Shown: positions 30,922-41,850, numbered from the stretch's first letter. The stretch: DNA of 46,360 bases from Beroe ovata (GCA_946803715.1 CAMPET010000116.1:174982-221341), one strand, 5' to 3'. A program made the numbers and translations. The notes: generated from the letters alone by a model not told the origin.

Positions 30922-33900
30922 GTTCGTGACACAGCGATACGCTTAGGTGAATTCAATGAAGATGTTCTCGAAGTGCCGCAAGAAGAATTTCAATCGCAAA
31001 GGACATCGAAGCTTTGCCCGTAATAATTATTTCAAGTCGAATAATCACGATTTAAGAATAATATATTTGATTCTCACGGTTAGATATAGGCATGAAATAC
31101 GAATTATCGATCATCATTTTTGCCGAATTTTCCATAATGACTGCATGGGATTTTTATTCTTTGCATTTTTACTTTTATTCGATCCGCATGCGTCATGGTG
31201 TGTAGGTTCCGAGGGAAGACTTGGAAGTCTTTTCTCAGAATCAATACAAGGGAAGACTTGCGGTTTTAAGTTTTTTCTATCCAGGAACGACTTTTTTTAT
31301 AGTTTTCCTGACATATACGCACTTAACATTATACAAAGTATATATTACCTTAATGAGAACAACTAGAACTGTCAGTGTCCCAATGAGATACTTTTCGCTC
31401 CATACGAAGGAGGGGTAAACGTGGAGCCCGATTGTGGAGAAGAAAATCACCCCGAATATGTCACGTACTGAAAATAGTAGAGATACAATCAGGAGTGGGG
31501 TTTTGTTATTAAAATTATTAATAATCAATTTGAATAACTTAAGATAATTGAGTGTGACAAAAGGTAAGAATGAATCTCACTGAACTTATTTAGCGATTTA
31601 AGAAATAAATTCGAGAATTTAAGGATTTAAAAACAGTTCCATAATAGTCTCACGACTAACCTGGCTCCACCATTTTCAAAGTCCGTTCTCCTCTGTTCAG
31701 CGACTTCATCACGACTCCTGATAGGAAGCAACCCACTTCCAGACTAATTCCTATGTTTGTCAGTAGTAGGGATATCCCAAAACAGAGGGACAGGGGAAGA
31801 AGGGTATCGATCTGAAAAGATAGAATACTAATGTCAAAATATGGTCATCCTTAGCTAAACTATGATGGTGTCTACTATGATGGTGTCTACTATTCATGAT
31901 TTAATTTACCCATCACACTTTCAATCGTTATTATTCAATAAATTCTAGCATTTCGTCATCTAAGGTAGCTTTGAATGATTGATATTTGAATTGGTCTAAC
32001 TGTCGCATTTTAAAACTTCCGCTTGAATAATGCATTTCTTGTCATACCTCCTGGCTAGATGGCCTGTTGACAAGTCTCCCAAGTAGGGCCNACACACACA
32101 CACACACACACACACTCACACGTTCGTGACACAGCGATACGCTTAGGTGAATTCAATGAAGATGTTCTCGAAGTACCGCAAGAAGAATTTCAATCGCAAA
32201 GGACATCGAAGTTTTCCCGTTATAATTATTTCAAGTCGAATAATCCCGATTTAAGAATAATATATTTGATTCTCACTGTTGGATATCGGCATGAAATACA
32301 AATTATTGAACATCATTTTTGCCGAATTTTCCATAATGACTGCATGGGATTACTATTCTTTGCATTTTTACTTTTATTCGATCCGCATAGTCTAGGTTCC
32401 GAGGGAAACCTGGCAGTATTTTCAATGCAAGGGAAGACTTGCGGTTTAAAGTTTTTTCTATCTAGGAAAGACTTTTTTTATAGTTTTCCTAACATACGCA
32501 CTCAACATTATACAAAGTATATATTACCTTAATGAGAACAACTAGAACTGTCAGTGTCCCGATGAGATACTTCTCACTCCATACAAAGGAGGGGTAAACG
32601 TGGAGCCCGATTGTGGAGAAGAAAATCACCCCGAAAATGTCACGTACTGAAAATATTAGAGATATAATCAGGAGTGGGGTTTTGTTATTAAAATTATTTA
32701 TTGAACTTGAATAACTTAAGATAATTGAGTGTGACAAAAGGTGAGAATGAATCTCACTGAACTTCTTTAGCGATTTAAGAAATAAATCCGAGAATTTAAG
32801 GATTTAATAACAGTCCCATAATAGTCTCACGACACACCTGGCTCCACCATTTTCAAAGTCCGTTCTCCCCTGTTTAGCGACTTCATCACGACTCCTGATA
32901 GGAAGCAACCCACTTCCAGACTAATTCCTATGTTTGTCAGTAGTAGGGATATCCCAAAACAGAGGGACAGGGGAAGAAGGGTATCGATCTGAAAAGATAG
33001 AATACTAATGTCAAAATATGGTCATCCTTAGCTAAACTATGATGGTGTCTACTATGATGGTGTCTACTATTCATGATTTAATTTACCCATCACACTTTCA
33101 ATCGTTATTATTCAATAAATTCTAGCATTTCGTCATCTAAGGTAGCTTTGAATGATTGATATTTGAATTGGTCTAACTGTCGCATTTTAAAACTTCCGCT
33201 TGAATAATGCATTTCTTGTCATACCTCCTGGCTAGATGGCCTGTTGACAAGTCTCCCAAGTAGGGCCAGAACTTTTATCTTTGGCAAATATTTCCTCAAA
33301 ATCGCGAGGGAAACCCCAATTCCTCCAATAACGAGCAAAACTGTGACGAGTAGGGAACCGCTGCTTCCGAAGTGCGAACTCTGGAAATTTTTCTATAAGC
33401 ACCACGGAATAAACCCACATGCCATTTCCCGCTAACGACGCCATGATACTCACGCTATCGGTAAGTGCCATAAGCTTTCTCACGGGTGTTGAACTTCTCA
33501 CTACATTGAGATGGTGGGAAGTGTCATGTCCTGCAAGGAGTGGCGAACACCCCACTATTACCGACACCTCGATATCTTGGAGCACCAACATTCCGAGCAT
33601 GGAATCCCTGGGAAATATCGGGGAGTTTGGTACGAGGAGTCTTTGAGTGAGGACAGTCTCCCTAAGGGGTGAGCATCCGGTTTCTAATGAAATCGATGAG
33701 AGCTTTATTGATTGATTCGCAGCTTAAAGCTACAGGTTGACCATTGACCACATTTTCAATTCTATTAAAGCCTTATCTATTAGACCACAGAAATAATCGT
33801 AGAGAAGGGCACGATCAATATCTCAGATCAATACCTCAGATCTTTGACATCGTCCCCGGAGTCATCCTTCAGGAATTTGATGATGAGGGCAGTGGAACTG

Positions 33901-36761
33901 AAGGAGAGACATAGAGCCACGAACACACTCTGAGGGCAGAATTATGAGTTAGTCAGTATTCCGAGAATGGGACTCCATATCGTTTTGTCAACATTTTTTG
34001 ATACACCCAGTACAAGAACATGGAATATAACTTCATGTGTCATTGAAATATCGTAGTCACCTGGTAGACTGATATGGTGAAAATGCTGCCACAAACCACA
34101 CAGACCACTGTTATCAGGGATATGATACTCAATGATCCACATACTGATATCCTCCAGACCTGATGACAATAACTTTGCAAAGGATTAAAGATGACGTCTA
34201 CGAAGGCGGTATGTCACTAAATATTGAATGGTTTTCGCGATATTTGACCCTTTTTGTGGCATTGTTTACCACTGATGCAGGTGTCAAAACAAATAACAAA
34301 TGTTCAGTGTTCACCTTTGCAAATGAGAAGGGTGAGAATTCGAGGCCACAAACAAAGAGGATAAGAAAAACTCCCAATTCTCCGACGGTTTCAACTTGCA
34401 CGGGGTCCTAGGAATATTGAGTGGCGTCAACTAAGAGTGGTGTCAACTAGTAGTGACAAAAGAGAGTGGCTTCAAAATAATGATATGCTTCATTAAAGTG
34501 GTGTCAAGCATTGTAGTGCCAAGCGTAAGTGGTGTCAAGCGAAGGTGCTTTCGCTTTTCAGTACCTACCAGTATGAGATTCAATCCTGTGGGCCCCACCA
34601 CCATTCCAGCAACTAGCTGTCCAAATATTGTAGGAATGGACAGAAGATGGCATAACAAGCTAAATAAACCTGATAAAGGAAACGAATATGTTCAGTCTCG
34701 AATCCAATAAACAAAATGCACAACTTTTGAGTCTACAAAACAACGGGAAAAATGAAGCGTCTTGGACCTGCAAACGATAGAAGAACAGTTAGGGAGTAGA
34801 GGAGTGTGGAATCAGTGAGTGGTTGTGTCTTATCGGCTGGCAGCGATATGACATATCTGTGGAAAATGTGGGTTAAATTTTTGGCGGGCGAGACACAATT
34901 CAGTAGCATGCAGGCAAGAAGTTGGAAAACAATTATAACCTGTTCCCATGAACATCTTGAAGTGTCTCACTTAATTCATCACCAACTGAAAAACAATATG
35001 ATGCAATTGGATCGCAGAAACTGCAGACGAAGTTGCATCAACAAAAGTTGTTCCTACTCAGCGATGAAATGATCTAGAATAATCGGAATGGAATCAAGAA
35101 TGCTGATCATTCCCGCGCTGCCTGAAAACTACAATATCGCGCGTGTGAGAACACGTACCGCGCGGCATTTCAAGGTTAAATGTAAATGTCCACCGCGCGT
35201 TACGTTAAGTTATGTAGTGGCATCACAGAAACATGGCACTTTAGCAAGCAGCCCAGTAAATACACCAGTCCACAATCTTCCATATCGTGTAACATGCGCG
35301 AGTTTCATCTGAAGAAATTTGGAGAGCTTCCTCGAACTGGAAATAGCTGGAGTCTCACAGGATTTGAAACTCAGGATCCAAAATGTGGAGCTTACCAGTT
35401 TTTGAGATCTTTTTTACGGTCTCGATATCATTGGCGTTGAAGGAGACGATTTTCTCGCGTAATTTGTCTTCCAGAACGTTAGCTGCTGACTCAACATCAA
35501 CCAAAACATCTGAAAAGCAGTGGTGGCAGTGAGACGTGATGACAAGGAAAGTGGTGTCAGTAGAAAGTGGTGTCAGTAGAAAGTGGTGTCAGCATGAACT
35601 GATGTCAATGAGAAGTGGTGTCAAAAAGAGTGCTGTCTGCAAAGTGGTGTCAGCGGACGTATCGGTAAGAACGTGGTGTCAGGCTGAAATAGTGGTGTCA
35701 AGCAAAAGGATGCAACGATTAGTGCTGTCAAGCAGGAGTGGTGTCAAAGAAGCACCCGTGAGTTTTCAAGTTAAAGTGGTGTCAACAGCTGTCAATCACC
35801 TTTGATGATGTCATAGAACACGTTATGTTCCCCAGTCTGATGGTGAATATCCCTGATTTGTCCCAGAATGAGGACCAGCTCATCAAACTTCTCCTCCTCC
35901 TTCATTGTGGCATATTGCAGCTCTTCAAGCCGAGATTTGGCATTATCCACCACCTTGAAAACAGAGATTGAAACAGATGATTTACTCCTCTATGAACATG
36001 ATACGATTGAAATCAAAGCTCATTTTATTATCAGCTAGAATAACTAGTCTGCCGTTCTGTGTTTCAAAGGATATGGAAATTGAACGGTATGTAGGTATCA
36101 AATAAAAAACTCATTAAAATCTCATTAGAAATGTAGAAACTCATTCCGTTCACCTTGTCAAGTGAATTTGCAGCAGAGCTTCTCACAGCTTCTTTGAGAG
36201 TGTGAAGCGCCGAGAAAATCCATCGTTCTGACTGGACAAGCTCTTCCGCCAGCATTTGGAGTGCACGGACTTTGAGCTGGACCACCGGATCAGAAGATTT
36301 AGATTGCGACCGGATCGATGCTGAATCGGAAATGGTTTATTCCTTATATGGAATAATTCCCAATAATTCATTTCCTATTGACCTCTCATTTGAGCATTGC
36401 TGAACTTATTACCTCTGATGCTCTGAATCGCTTTTCTGGTTACAGTGAAAAGATGAACCACATCATCGCACGTGTTCTTGTTCCAAACCTGAAATGCTTT
36501 CTCCTCGCTCCCAGGAAGGTCATCGAATGTCGAGTCCTCTGCAAAGTTATTATCACGTGTTAACATGTAACTCCTTTGTAAAGTTATCAGAAATCTCAGA
36601 TTTCGTTACCATGGAAACTCACTTTCTATTTCATTGACGAGATTCTTATTAACTACGTTAAGTTCTTCGGCGTCAGATTCCTCCTGGACGTCTTGTGTGA
36701 GGTTCACTTGTATAAAGGGGAGGAGGAAAGGAAGTGCTAACACCAGGGGCACATATCGCAT
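26905..36761 (-). CDS. TMCO3: TMCO3-type monovalent cation/proton antiporter
   Basis: CPA2-family antiporter with an N-terminal coiled coil. Exons (minus strand): 36623-36761 (signal peptide MRYVPLVLALPFLLPF), 36413-36538, 36154-36320, 35800-35953, 35396-35509 (coiled-coil part: SRLEELQYATMKEEEKFDEL), 34569-34669 (IPTIFGQLVAGMVVGPTGLN), 34315-34407 (VQVETVGELGVFLILFVCGL), 34061-34159, 33835-33929 (SVFVALCLSFSSTALIIKFL), 33454-33607 (SMLGMLVLQDIEV), 33225-33392, 32838-32988 (GISLEVGCFLSGVV), 32528-32646 (VRDIFGVIFFSTIGLHVYPS), and a last exon 26905-27024 (VYLLILSITAGSLILSPIIW, stop TGA). All phases join. One exon corresponding to the SEFSFVLGS region before the last exon was not found and may lie in the 27061-27313 gap. 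Exons 12 and 13 occur again at 31661-31811 and 31349-31467, in a duplicated block. Confidence 0.93.
27061..27313. other. Assembly gap (253 N)
   Basis: Run of 253 n. It begins after a poly-G run at 27050-27059. Open frames drawn across it are meaningless. It lies in the TMCO3 intron that should contain one missing exon. Confidence 0.99.
27596..30397 (-). CDS. Single-pass Ig-domain cell-surface receptor, single exon
   Basis: Uninterrupted frame of 933 residues; Met20 or Met21 (MRQILVLTMTIVLAEF) gives a better signal peptide than Met1. Ectodomain: an N-terminal region of about 190 residues without clear Ig motifs, then about five Ig-like domains with Cys pairs, e.g. ELNCVVIGVPPLLISW...GTYICHGRN, VTFTCHVDYW...SGVFTCGPQ, CSCSVRATPPP...INFTCIANQ, GIRCSARGNPPP...GYYKCVAKG, and IQITCDVVGGFP...ITIECEAL. 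There are many N-glycosylation sites. A TM helix at about 776-800 (YFSIGTLLGVFLLILTLMGV) precedes a 133-residue polar tail with VQYEE (Tyr869) and a terminal SYQWDYD. An adhesion or recognition role is inferred; no orthologue recognised. It lies on the same strand within a TMCO3 intron, if the scaffold across the gap is right. Intronless, unlike its host. Confidence 0.88.
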   Translation of the reverse strand: MFLVPGRSHCLSHLILCNQMMRQILVLTMTIVLAEFQQPCWSYRNSENLILNLNSTSSPFHNSNESLITMIQARYSARSDRGRSGLKFYRKSDDDSPHLVIYNRDHVPPTGNVVMVTVVRVWGYHGNTYSRHIWDGTVYSQENDLIYQVSSNLTHLNLRISNETVQISRPGNVENRGYWRWEKVEQIGESLVVKEVNVCPGNPGAVWSLILEPGFRVKECIEGDDMSECGRVRGERVRIIGMEVELNCVVIGVPPLLISWEREEKDVTTIGDDVKTQKVFYQTKTVVSSSMRFRLDVASIGTYICHGRNKYDQFLVSSASISVSGFLPVTSYILRPINLIVPSGSDVTFTCHVDYWPNDDDDDTAQSRDITWGYLDGPREFPESYVVERTRRADSVTTVLTLTIPGVSDKDSGVFTCGPQAMTSLYVETPVTSPDVWFDEGAGWCSCSVRATPPPVLTLSLSRHEYGRYGEVIEVGTMNKTRYDGVSTTAWSLRSDLSDLFVINFTCIANQRLMNGSVKSAETSGYAYLRKPLVVNLEITTNSTNLVQGGMFGIRCSARGNPPPLSLTLTRSSVQVSDPSRHSDQTIEGWANPSSDNYVFGGGTKVHNVTSAHDGYYKCVAKGDGVSRESVPVKISVFERADVELNISSSYTTAADAMVNNTITLVTGSVIQITCDVVGGFPTPESVMLTVRNSTDNSVLDIDSHFRSGNVQDELNQFEITPRRLSYQIGESPITIECEALQDRFGEKVRSAVQNISVIPMPAGRPDSAVHRVTYFSIGTLLGVFLLILTLMGVSYFCQAGQRNQEGNHRKQKRIMSRDRICEGQNVREEQRIPEGGPRDFTRHEGSARENMIRGLGDGEEASFSGVQYEEKTVGNSCKMTENEGGIHENLLGRFDMRRWSSSLSWPLHDDVKTLSGGSLDVADDDSYQWDYD
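30398..30920. other. Upstream region of the Ig-receptor gene with CA repeat
   Basis: AT-rich sequence with the presumptive promoter of the Ig-receptor gene, ending in an interrupted (CA)n at 30868-30920. No exon seen. Confidence 0.6.
30921..32090. repeat. First copy of a 1.15-kb duplicated block in TMCO3
   Basis: Matches 32121-33267 over its whole length with substitutions and several short indels (for example near 31190-31260). It contains second copies of TMCO3 exons 12 (31661-31811) and 13 (31349-31467) and the 3' part of exon 11 (about 32049-32090). It ends in AAGTAGGGCC directly at the contig join at 32091, and each copy is preceded by a (CA)n tract. Best explained as two alleles placed in tandem. 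Confidence 0.85.
32121..33267. repeat. Second copy of the duplicated block in TMCO3
   Basis: Begins CGTTCGTGACACAGCG after a (CA)n that starts right after the 'n' at 32091. It contains TMCO3 exons 13 (32528-32646) and 12 (32838-32988) and runs on into the complete exon 11. This copy is contiguous with the rest of the gene, so its exons were used for the gene model. Confidence 0.85.
34408..34568 (-). repeat. TMCO3 intron 6 composed of TGACACCACT-type repeats
   Basis: The 161-bp intron consists almost entirely of degenerate copies (read on the minus strand as TTGACACCACTT, TTGACGCCACTC and variants), about seven units of 16-25 bp. They are sense to TMCO3. Confidence 0.8.
34670..35395. other. 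TMCO3 intron with CpG-rich patch
   Basis: Intron between TMCO3 exons 5 and 6. A CpG-rich patch at 35110-35205 (GCGCGTGTG, CCGCGCGG, CCGCGCG) resembles the GC-rich repeats at 24590-25135. No exon recognised. Confidence 0.5.
35510..35799 (-). repeat. TMCO3 intron 4 composed of TGACACCACT repeats
   Basis: The 290-bp intron holds about 13 copies of (C)TGACACCACTTT on the minus strand, i.e. AGTGGTGTCA on the plus strand. Spacing ranges from 16 bp (three regular copies near 35552-35600) to about 30 bp. They are sense to TMCO3 and run from near the donor to near the acceptor. Confidence 0.88.
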
Positions 36762-37544
36762 ACCTAAACATTAAACAAGTAAACAGCATACATTTTTAGA
36801 GGATGACAACTTTTTCAAATGTATAATGTAAACTATACGGTGCGCCATACACTGGTAATTTCAAATTCTCATGTTACTTGATATTGCTCGTTGACGCAAA
36901 ACAATTCCCAATTCTGATAGGATACAAAACTTCCCGCATGGGGTTTCCGAGAGTGCAAATATCAGGCTGTTTAATGCTTTGATCGAATTGGCGAAGAGCT
37001 TGATGACGTCATCTATAATACTAAAATGACTCGTACCTGATTGCTTGTGCAATGCACATTGCACATAATTGAATATAGTGTTGGGTGAGTGGTTTAGCAA
37101 TCACACCTCCGGTGATTGAATCAAGTTTTAAACTCCTAAATATATAACTGAATACGAGGTTTTTGAACATAAGATTAAGCCAGAACCGCGTTTATGTTGT
37201 ACTTTACTTCGAAGAAAAGATAAGCAGCTTGTGATAAACTAGTATCAGCTTTCAGCTTCAAGAGATTTACACTTGATCTCGTGTTATTTTGCGTTTAAAA
37301 CTCACAAGCTTTTGGCAGTTGCTTGACGCTTAATCACAGTATCCGCTTTTTCTACACTCCTTCGGAAAATTTTTGTTGTTTCATCACGGAATGGAAGATC
37401 TCTCTAAATTTCACGAGACGTCTTCATTCATATATTTCGTTTTCTGTTAAACCCTGTTCACCAAAACGTGAATGATTGGACCAGTGAACGCTGAACATTG
37501 TTACCCCTAACAATATTCCTACCCCTGACTGACCCCTCCCCGTG
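36762..37544. other. Divergent intergenic region (TMCO3 / seven-TM gene)
   Basis: Separates the TMCO3 start (minus) from the seven-TM start (plus), so it should hold both promoters. No gene and no clear core element seen. Confidence 0.5.
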
Positions 37545-40500
37545 ATGATTTCTCCCCAACTTGCCTTAACCCTCCTTATCAATCATCTCTTCCTCTTGTC
37601 AGTGATGAACAATGGAGACCCTATCTACCCACCCCACAGTATCATAGACAGCGATAACAGCAGCTATATCACTCGGCAATCCGATCAGTCGGATATAGTT
37701 TTCGTTGGAGGTAAGCGATTTACAGGACGCACTTGTAGGTAACATCATTTGTTAGGGGACATTGTAAGTTTGAGCAGGATCTGTCTGAAATCTATATTTC
37801 CTGACATTTCTATGAAACTGCGAAGGTGTTTATCAAGAAGCGAGTTGATAACAGTGATAACAGATTATAATCTCTATAAAATCAATGCGTCTACTAGTTT
37901 ACTAACATCAAGCACGTGGGTGGGTATAACAACAGGTGAAAAACAGTACGTGGTCCGTACAGACAAGAGTTCCAGTCTTGAGAACGCCTTCCTCCGCAAT
38001 CTCAGAACATCCAGTTTATCAAGCTTATCCCGGTGGTGGTCCAACAAGCGCTCTGCTGTGATGCGAGATGTGACATCTGATAACCCGGTAATGTAATGGA
38101 AGAAAAATGAGATACTATTTCATGGTTATTGTGATAGTGAGCTACTTTGCGAGTTCAGAGATTAGTTTGTAGGGGATTTAAAACTTTGGAGGGGGAGTTA
38201 GTCTTTCCAAACCATCTTAAATTTTTTCCTTATTCTACAGAGACCGGATGATAATTTTGATAATGAGATGTCTCAGTGTCTGAATGGCAACCCTAGTCTA
38301 GAGAGAATAGTACTGAAACCTTACTCAAACATCCTCAAACTGGTAAGAATGAGTAAAATGCGTATGATAAGAAAATGCTTTCCTCGATGCCACTTTGAGA
38401 AATAGTGAGTGGATTGGAATCCCATTTCAAATTTCAGCTTGGGATGCGGAACTTTGGTTGTCAAGACAACTCGTGTCACCAGTTTCTCAGCTGGGTGTGG
38501 ACATTTGTGGTGTTTCTTATCATTCTCTCGGGATATATCATCAACATCTTTGTGTGCAAGGTTCATTGACACGGCAAAATATCACAACATGAAATAAGTA
38601 TTTGTCTGTCAACTTTGATTCAATGATTTTTGCCAAGAATCAATAATAGAATAATGAACCAAACTCATATTCCCGATACCTATTCTGTACTTTCTCCTTT
38701 AGCAAAGCAAGGAAGGTATTGAAAACGATGAGATTCATGATGTGTGTATGAACAGTACCTTATCATACAACTACATACAGGGTAAAGTTAACCTCCATAA
38801 TATATTCAAAATAAACATTCATGTCTATTGAAGATATCATAATGAATCACATAATGAAGCACACACGATAATGATAGGTGTATCCAGGAATTTTAATGAG
38901 CGTTCGACGAAATTTCTCCCAGGGATGTGCAGATCCTCTCTGGAAAGCACTCTCCCGAGTCTGATCCACTTTGTGGCCATAGTGTACTCTTTCTGGGTGT
39001 TCAGAATTAAACACAGTGAGCAAGTGGAGGCCCTGGTGCAGAAGGTAAGTCCAGTGTCAAATTCGTCCAAGTGAGAAAATGTAAACGTATTCGTTGCTAT
39101 TGAGATAGGCACCTATACTACTTCTTTTTGTACGAATCCAGGCAAGGCACTTTCCTTCATTTTGAGGAACTCACTCTGTCAAAAACTCGCATAAAAACAT
39201 ATCCTTCATTAAATCCCTTCAGGCTCTAGTAATTCAACCAACTGGAACCAATCCTGAGGCAAGAAACTCATTCATACAGAGGCTGAAGTAAGTATCGGAT
39301 AATGATCGACTATACATATTGTTTGGAAGGAATGATTTGAGTCTCGATGTAAGAGACAGTCCACTAACCGTATTCAGTTTGATCAGTTTGAATAAGTGAC
39401 TTAGCTTGATTCCGAATAACAGTCACTCTCTACAGAATAGTCTATGCAGCAGGATATGTTTGTCTTTTCTTCCTATTCACGCTCACAGTGACAAATTCCT
39501 ACTTTGGAAAGAGTCTTGTATGGTGGAAATGCACAAAGTCGGGCGCCTACGTGAATGGAGGGTAACACAATGAATCAATGTGGAATATGAATCTGAGTTA
39601 TGTCTTCATATATTGCTCAGTATTGGTATGTCAAATATCTAACTGCAATCCTAGACAAGTGGATGAGGCACAACAAAACTATCTCCACTATTACGAGGGA
39701 CTGTTTGTGGCAATACCCTCATTTGCTATATTCATCTTTCTGACTCCAATTCTACTGAACTTCAATATTCAGGTAGCTTTATCAATTCCTCAATTACCAA
39801 AATTCATTGTATCAGTGATAAATAAAATAATGAAAATGATTAACAATTTCGCGAATTGAATGTCCTGCCACAGGCAAGACTGATAGATTTTCTCATTCAC
39901 GAGTTGAGAGCTACCATGAGAGAAAAGAGAAGCACACTTAGAGCAATGATGCAGGTTTTTGAGAAATTTTCATTAACTTCAGCAGAACGATTGAAATTGT
40001 ACAACTTTTCCATAGATACCTCTCAACTTGTACCAATCAGGAAGCACATGATATCTGTACATTTGTCCACAAGATGAACAGTGAAGCTTCACCAGCAATG
40101 TCTTTTATTTTGTTCTACCTTGCTTATGGAATATTCATAGGTATCTGCAATATAATCCACAAATCTGATTGCAAAATCTTTTGTTTGTTGGGGGTTGTGA
40201 AACTGTTTTTGTCACATACCTTCTTCAAGATATCTGACACACACATAATTTCAGATATGTACTCAATTCTAGAAACCATTGATGAGGCTGAACATGTCAC
40301 AAAAATATTCACCGACGAGGATTGTGACTACCTCCCAACAACTCCAAGGTAAATTTCATAGAAAATGACCTAGGAATGGTCAAAGACTACTTTTAAATAA
40401 GATTATTAACCAACTCATACTGCAGGGAACTTTGTATAACTGTAAAGTGGTATGGGCAGATTTCGTTCTGTGTAGTTATCCTGAGGGATCTGGTACTGAT

Positions 40501-41084
40501 TGCTATGTTCATTGCAACACTTTTCCAGGTAACGATGAACCTCATTAATTCACTCTGAAACTTATCAACACTACTTATCAACACTACTATCAAACTTGAG
40601 TTTGTTCAGGATGAATATCATAACATGTTCAAACTAAAGAATCTCATTACTGTTCAGAAAATCCCCAGCTCCCCCTGGGAAAATTACCATGCTTAGTGTT
40701 TTCAAATTCATATCACGGACTGCAGTTCAAATTTGTGTGACAAGGAATCTATACCTATCTAGGGCTGTAAGATAGCAACATCCCACAAGAGACTTTTCAA
40801 TCAAGCACTTGAAACCAGAGTTTTCGGACACACACCAAAGGATACATCAGATGAGCTAGATTCATTCCAATATTACTTGAAAGACTTGAAGATGAGGGTA
40901 ACACTTGAGTTAAAATCGAGAATCACACTTTTGAAGCACAAATATCTACCACTGATGTGACCAATAAAATCGCCTTCAGGCTAAACTGTTCCAGTACCCC
41001 ATGGTAACAAAAAGGTTGCTATTTCCTATGATGATGATAGTTCTGCTATTCCTGTGTTTCAACCTATATTATCAGTTTGTTTAA
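37545..41084 (+). CDS. Seven-TM membrane protein, possibly gustatory-receptor-like
   Basis: Fourteen exons: 37545-37710, 37936-38087, 38241-38342, 38438-38560, 38703-38781, 38878-39044, 39223-39287, 39436-39561, 39655-39772, 39874-39954, 40041-40348, 40426-40528, 40772-40897, 40980-41084; 606 residues with consistent phase. Donors at 38561 and 39955 are weak. A hydrophobic N terminus (MISPQLALTLLINHLFLL) and a polar region of about 160 residues precede seven TM helices: SWVWTFVVFLIILSGYIINI, LPSLIHFVAIVYSFWVF, IVYAAGYVCLFFLFTLTV, GLFVAIPSFAIFIFLTPILL, SPAMSFILFYLAYGIFIGI, CVVILRDLVLIAMFIATLF, LFPMMMIVLLFLCFNLYYQF. Loops 2-3, 4-5 and 6-7 are basic, suggesting cytosolic loops and an N-in, C-out topology from TM1. 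The EAHDICTFVHKMN segment before TM5 and the YYQF end recall insect-type gustatory/GRL receptors (TYhhhhhQF). This is suggestive only. Confidence 0.75.
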
Positions 41085-41404
41085 CTGATAAGGCATCCAA
41101 CTTCGACCCTTGACTCAGCAATTACTCTTTCTCTTGCAGACTACATTCATTACAGACAAAATCTTTTAGGCAGGCAAACTTTGAGTTTTGATCTAATTTA
41201 AAACTTGCTTCAGATAATTGAACATTGAGCAAAAGTCATTTTCCAGTTGAATCAAAAATTGGCATGAAACAAATAGACACATTAATAACTTTTTGTAGTG
41301 GTCTGATCAAGAGGATACTACAAAACATCAATTTTCAATGATTTCAAAGGTTTCATATATCGAAGGTTGTATATTTCTCTTTTTGATTTAAACAAGAATA
41401 AATT

Positions 41405-41480
41405 TTTTGCCGGATGTTATCTGTCCACTGTTTCCTGCGCGCGGCGCGCGAGCCTTCATCAAAGGCCTGTACCATATGCT
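41405..41480 (+). repeat. Fragment of the CpG-rich repeat family
   Basis: GCCGGATGTTATCTGTCC, then ACTGTTTCCTGCGCGCGG and GCCTTCATCAAAGGCC match the segment at about 24757-24825 and the hairpin arm at 24671-24700. Confidence 0.6.
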
Positions 41481-41823
41481 AGCATTCACCGGTTTTTATT
41501 AAAACGCAGCGCTGAATTTTTTACCGAGACGCAGCGCTAGATTTGAAATATTACTTGCATTGGAGTTGGACGATTCTCCCGAAGAGTCGGCGCCGCGCAA
41601 TTATTATTCCGCCTCAGGGACATAAAAAAATTATTTAAACAAATGCTATATGCTAAATAAATAAATATATAAATAAATAAATAAGAGAATAATGATGCCA
41701 GCATCATCACAAATCGCCCCTCAAAATATCATAAAACCTAACAAATTAAAAGTNAATTTTAACAACACTTCTAACACTATCAGGAAGATGCTATATCATA
41801 TAATATTGAGATTCCTTGAAGGC

Positions 41824-41850
41824 GCGCAACGTGTTGTGCACACGTTGCGC
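41824..41850. other. Perfect 11-bp stem palindrome
   Basis: GCGCAACGTGT, five-base spacer, ACACGTTGCGC. Sits in CpG-rich sequence just after a contig join. It could be a hairpin or a repeat terminus; no repeat-unit terminator context is evident. Confidence 0.6.

Noticed and set aside
33232-33600. One continuous 122-codon exon in TMCO3
   Set aside because: The frame past 33454 loses similarity; a GTGAGT donor at 33453 and an acceptor before 33392 restore the conserved transmembrane sequence in another frame.
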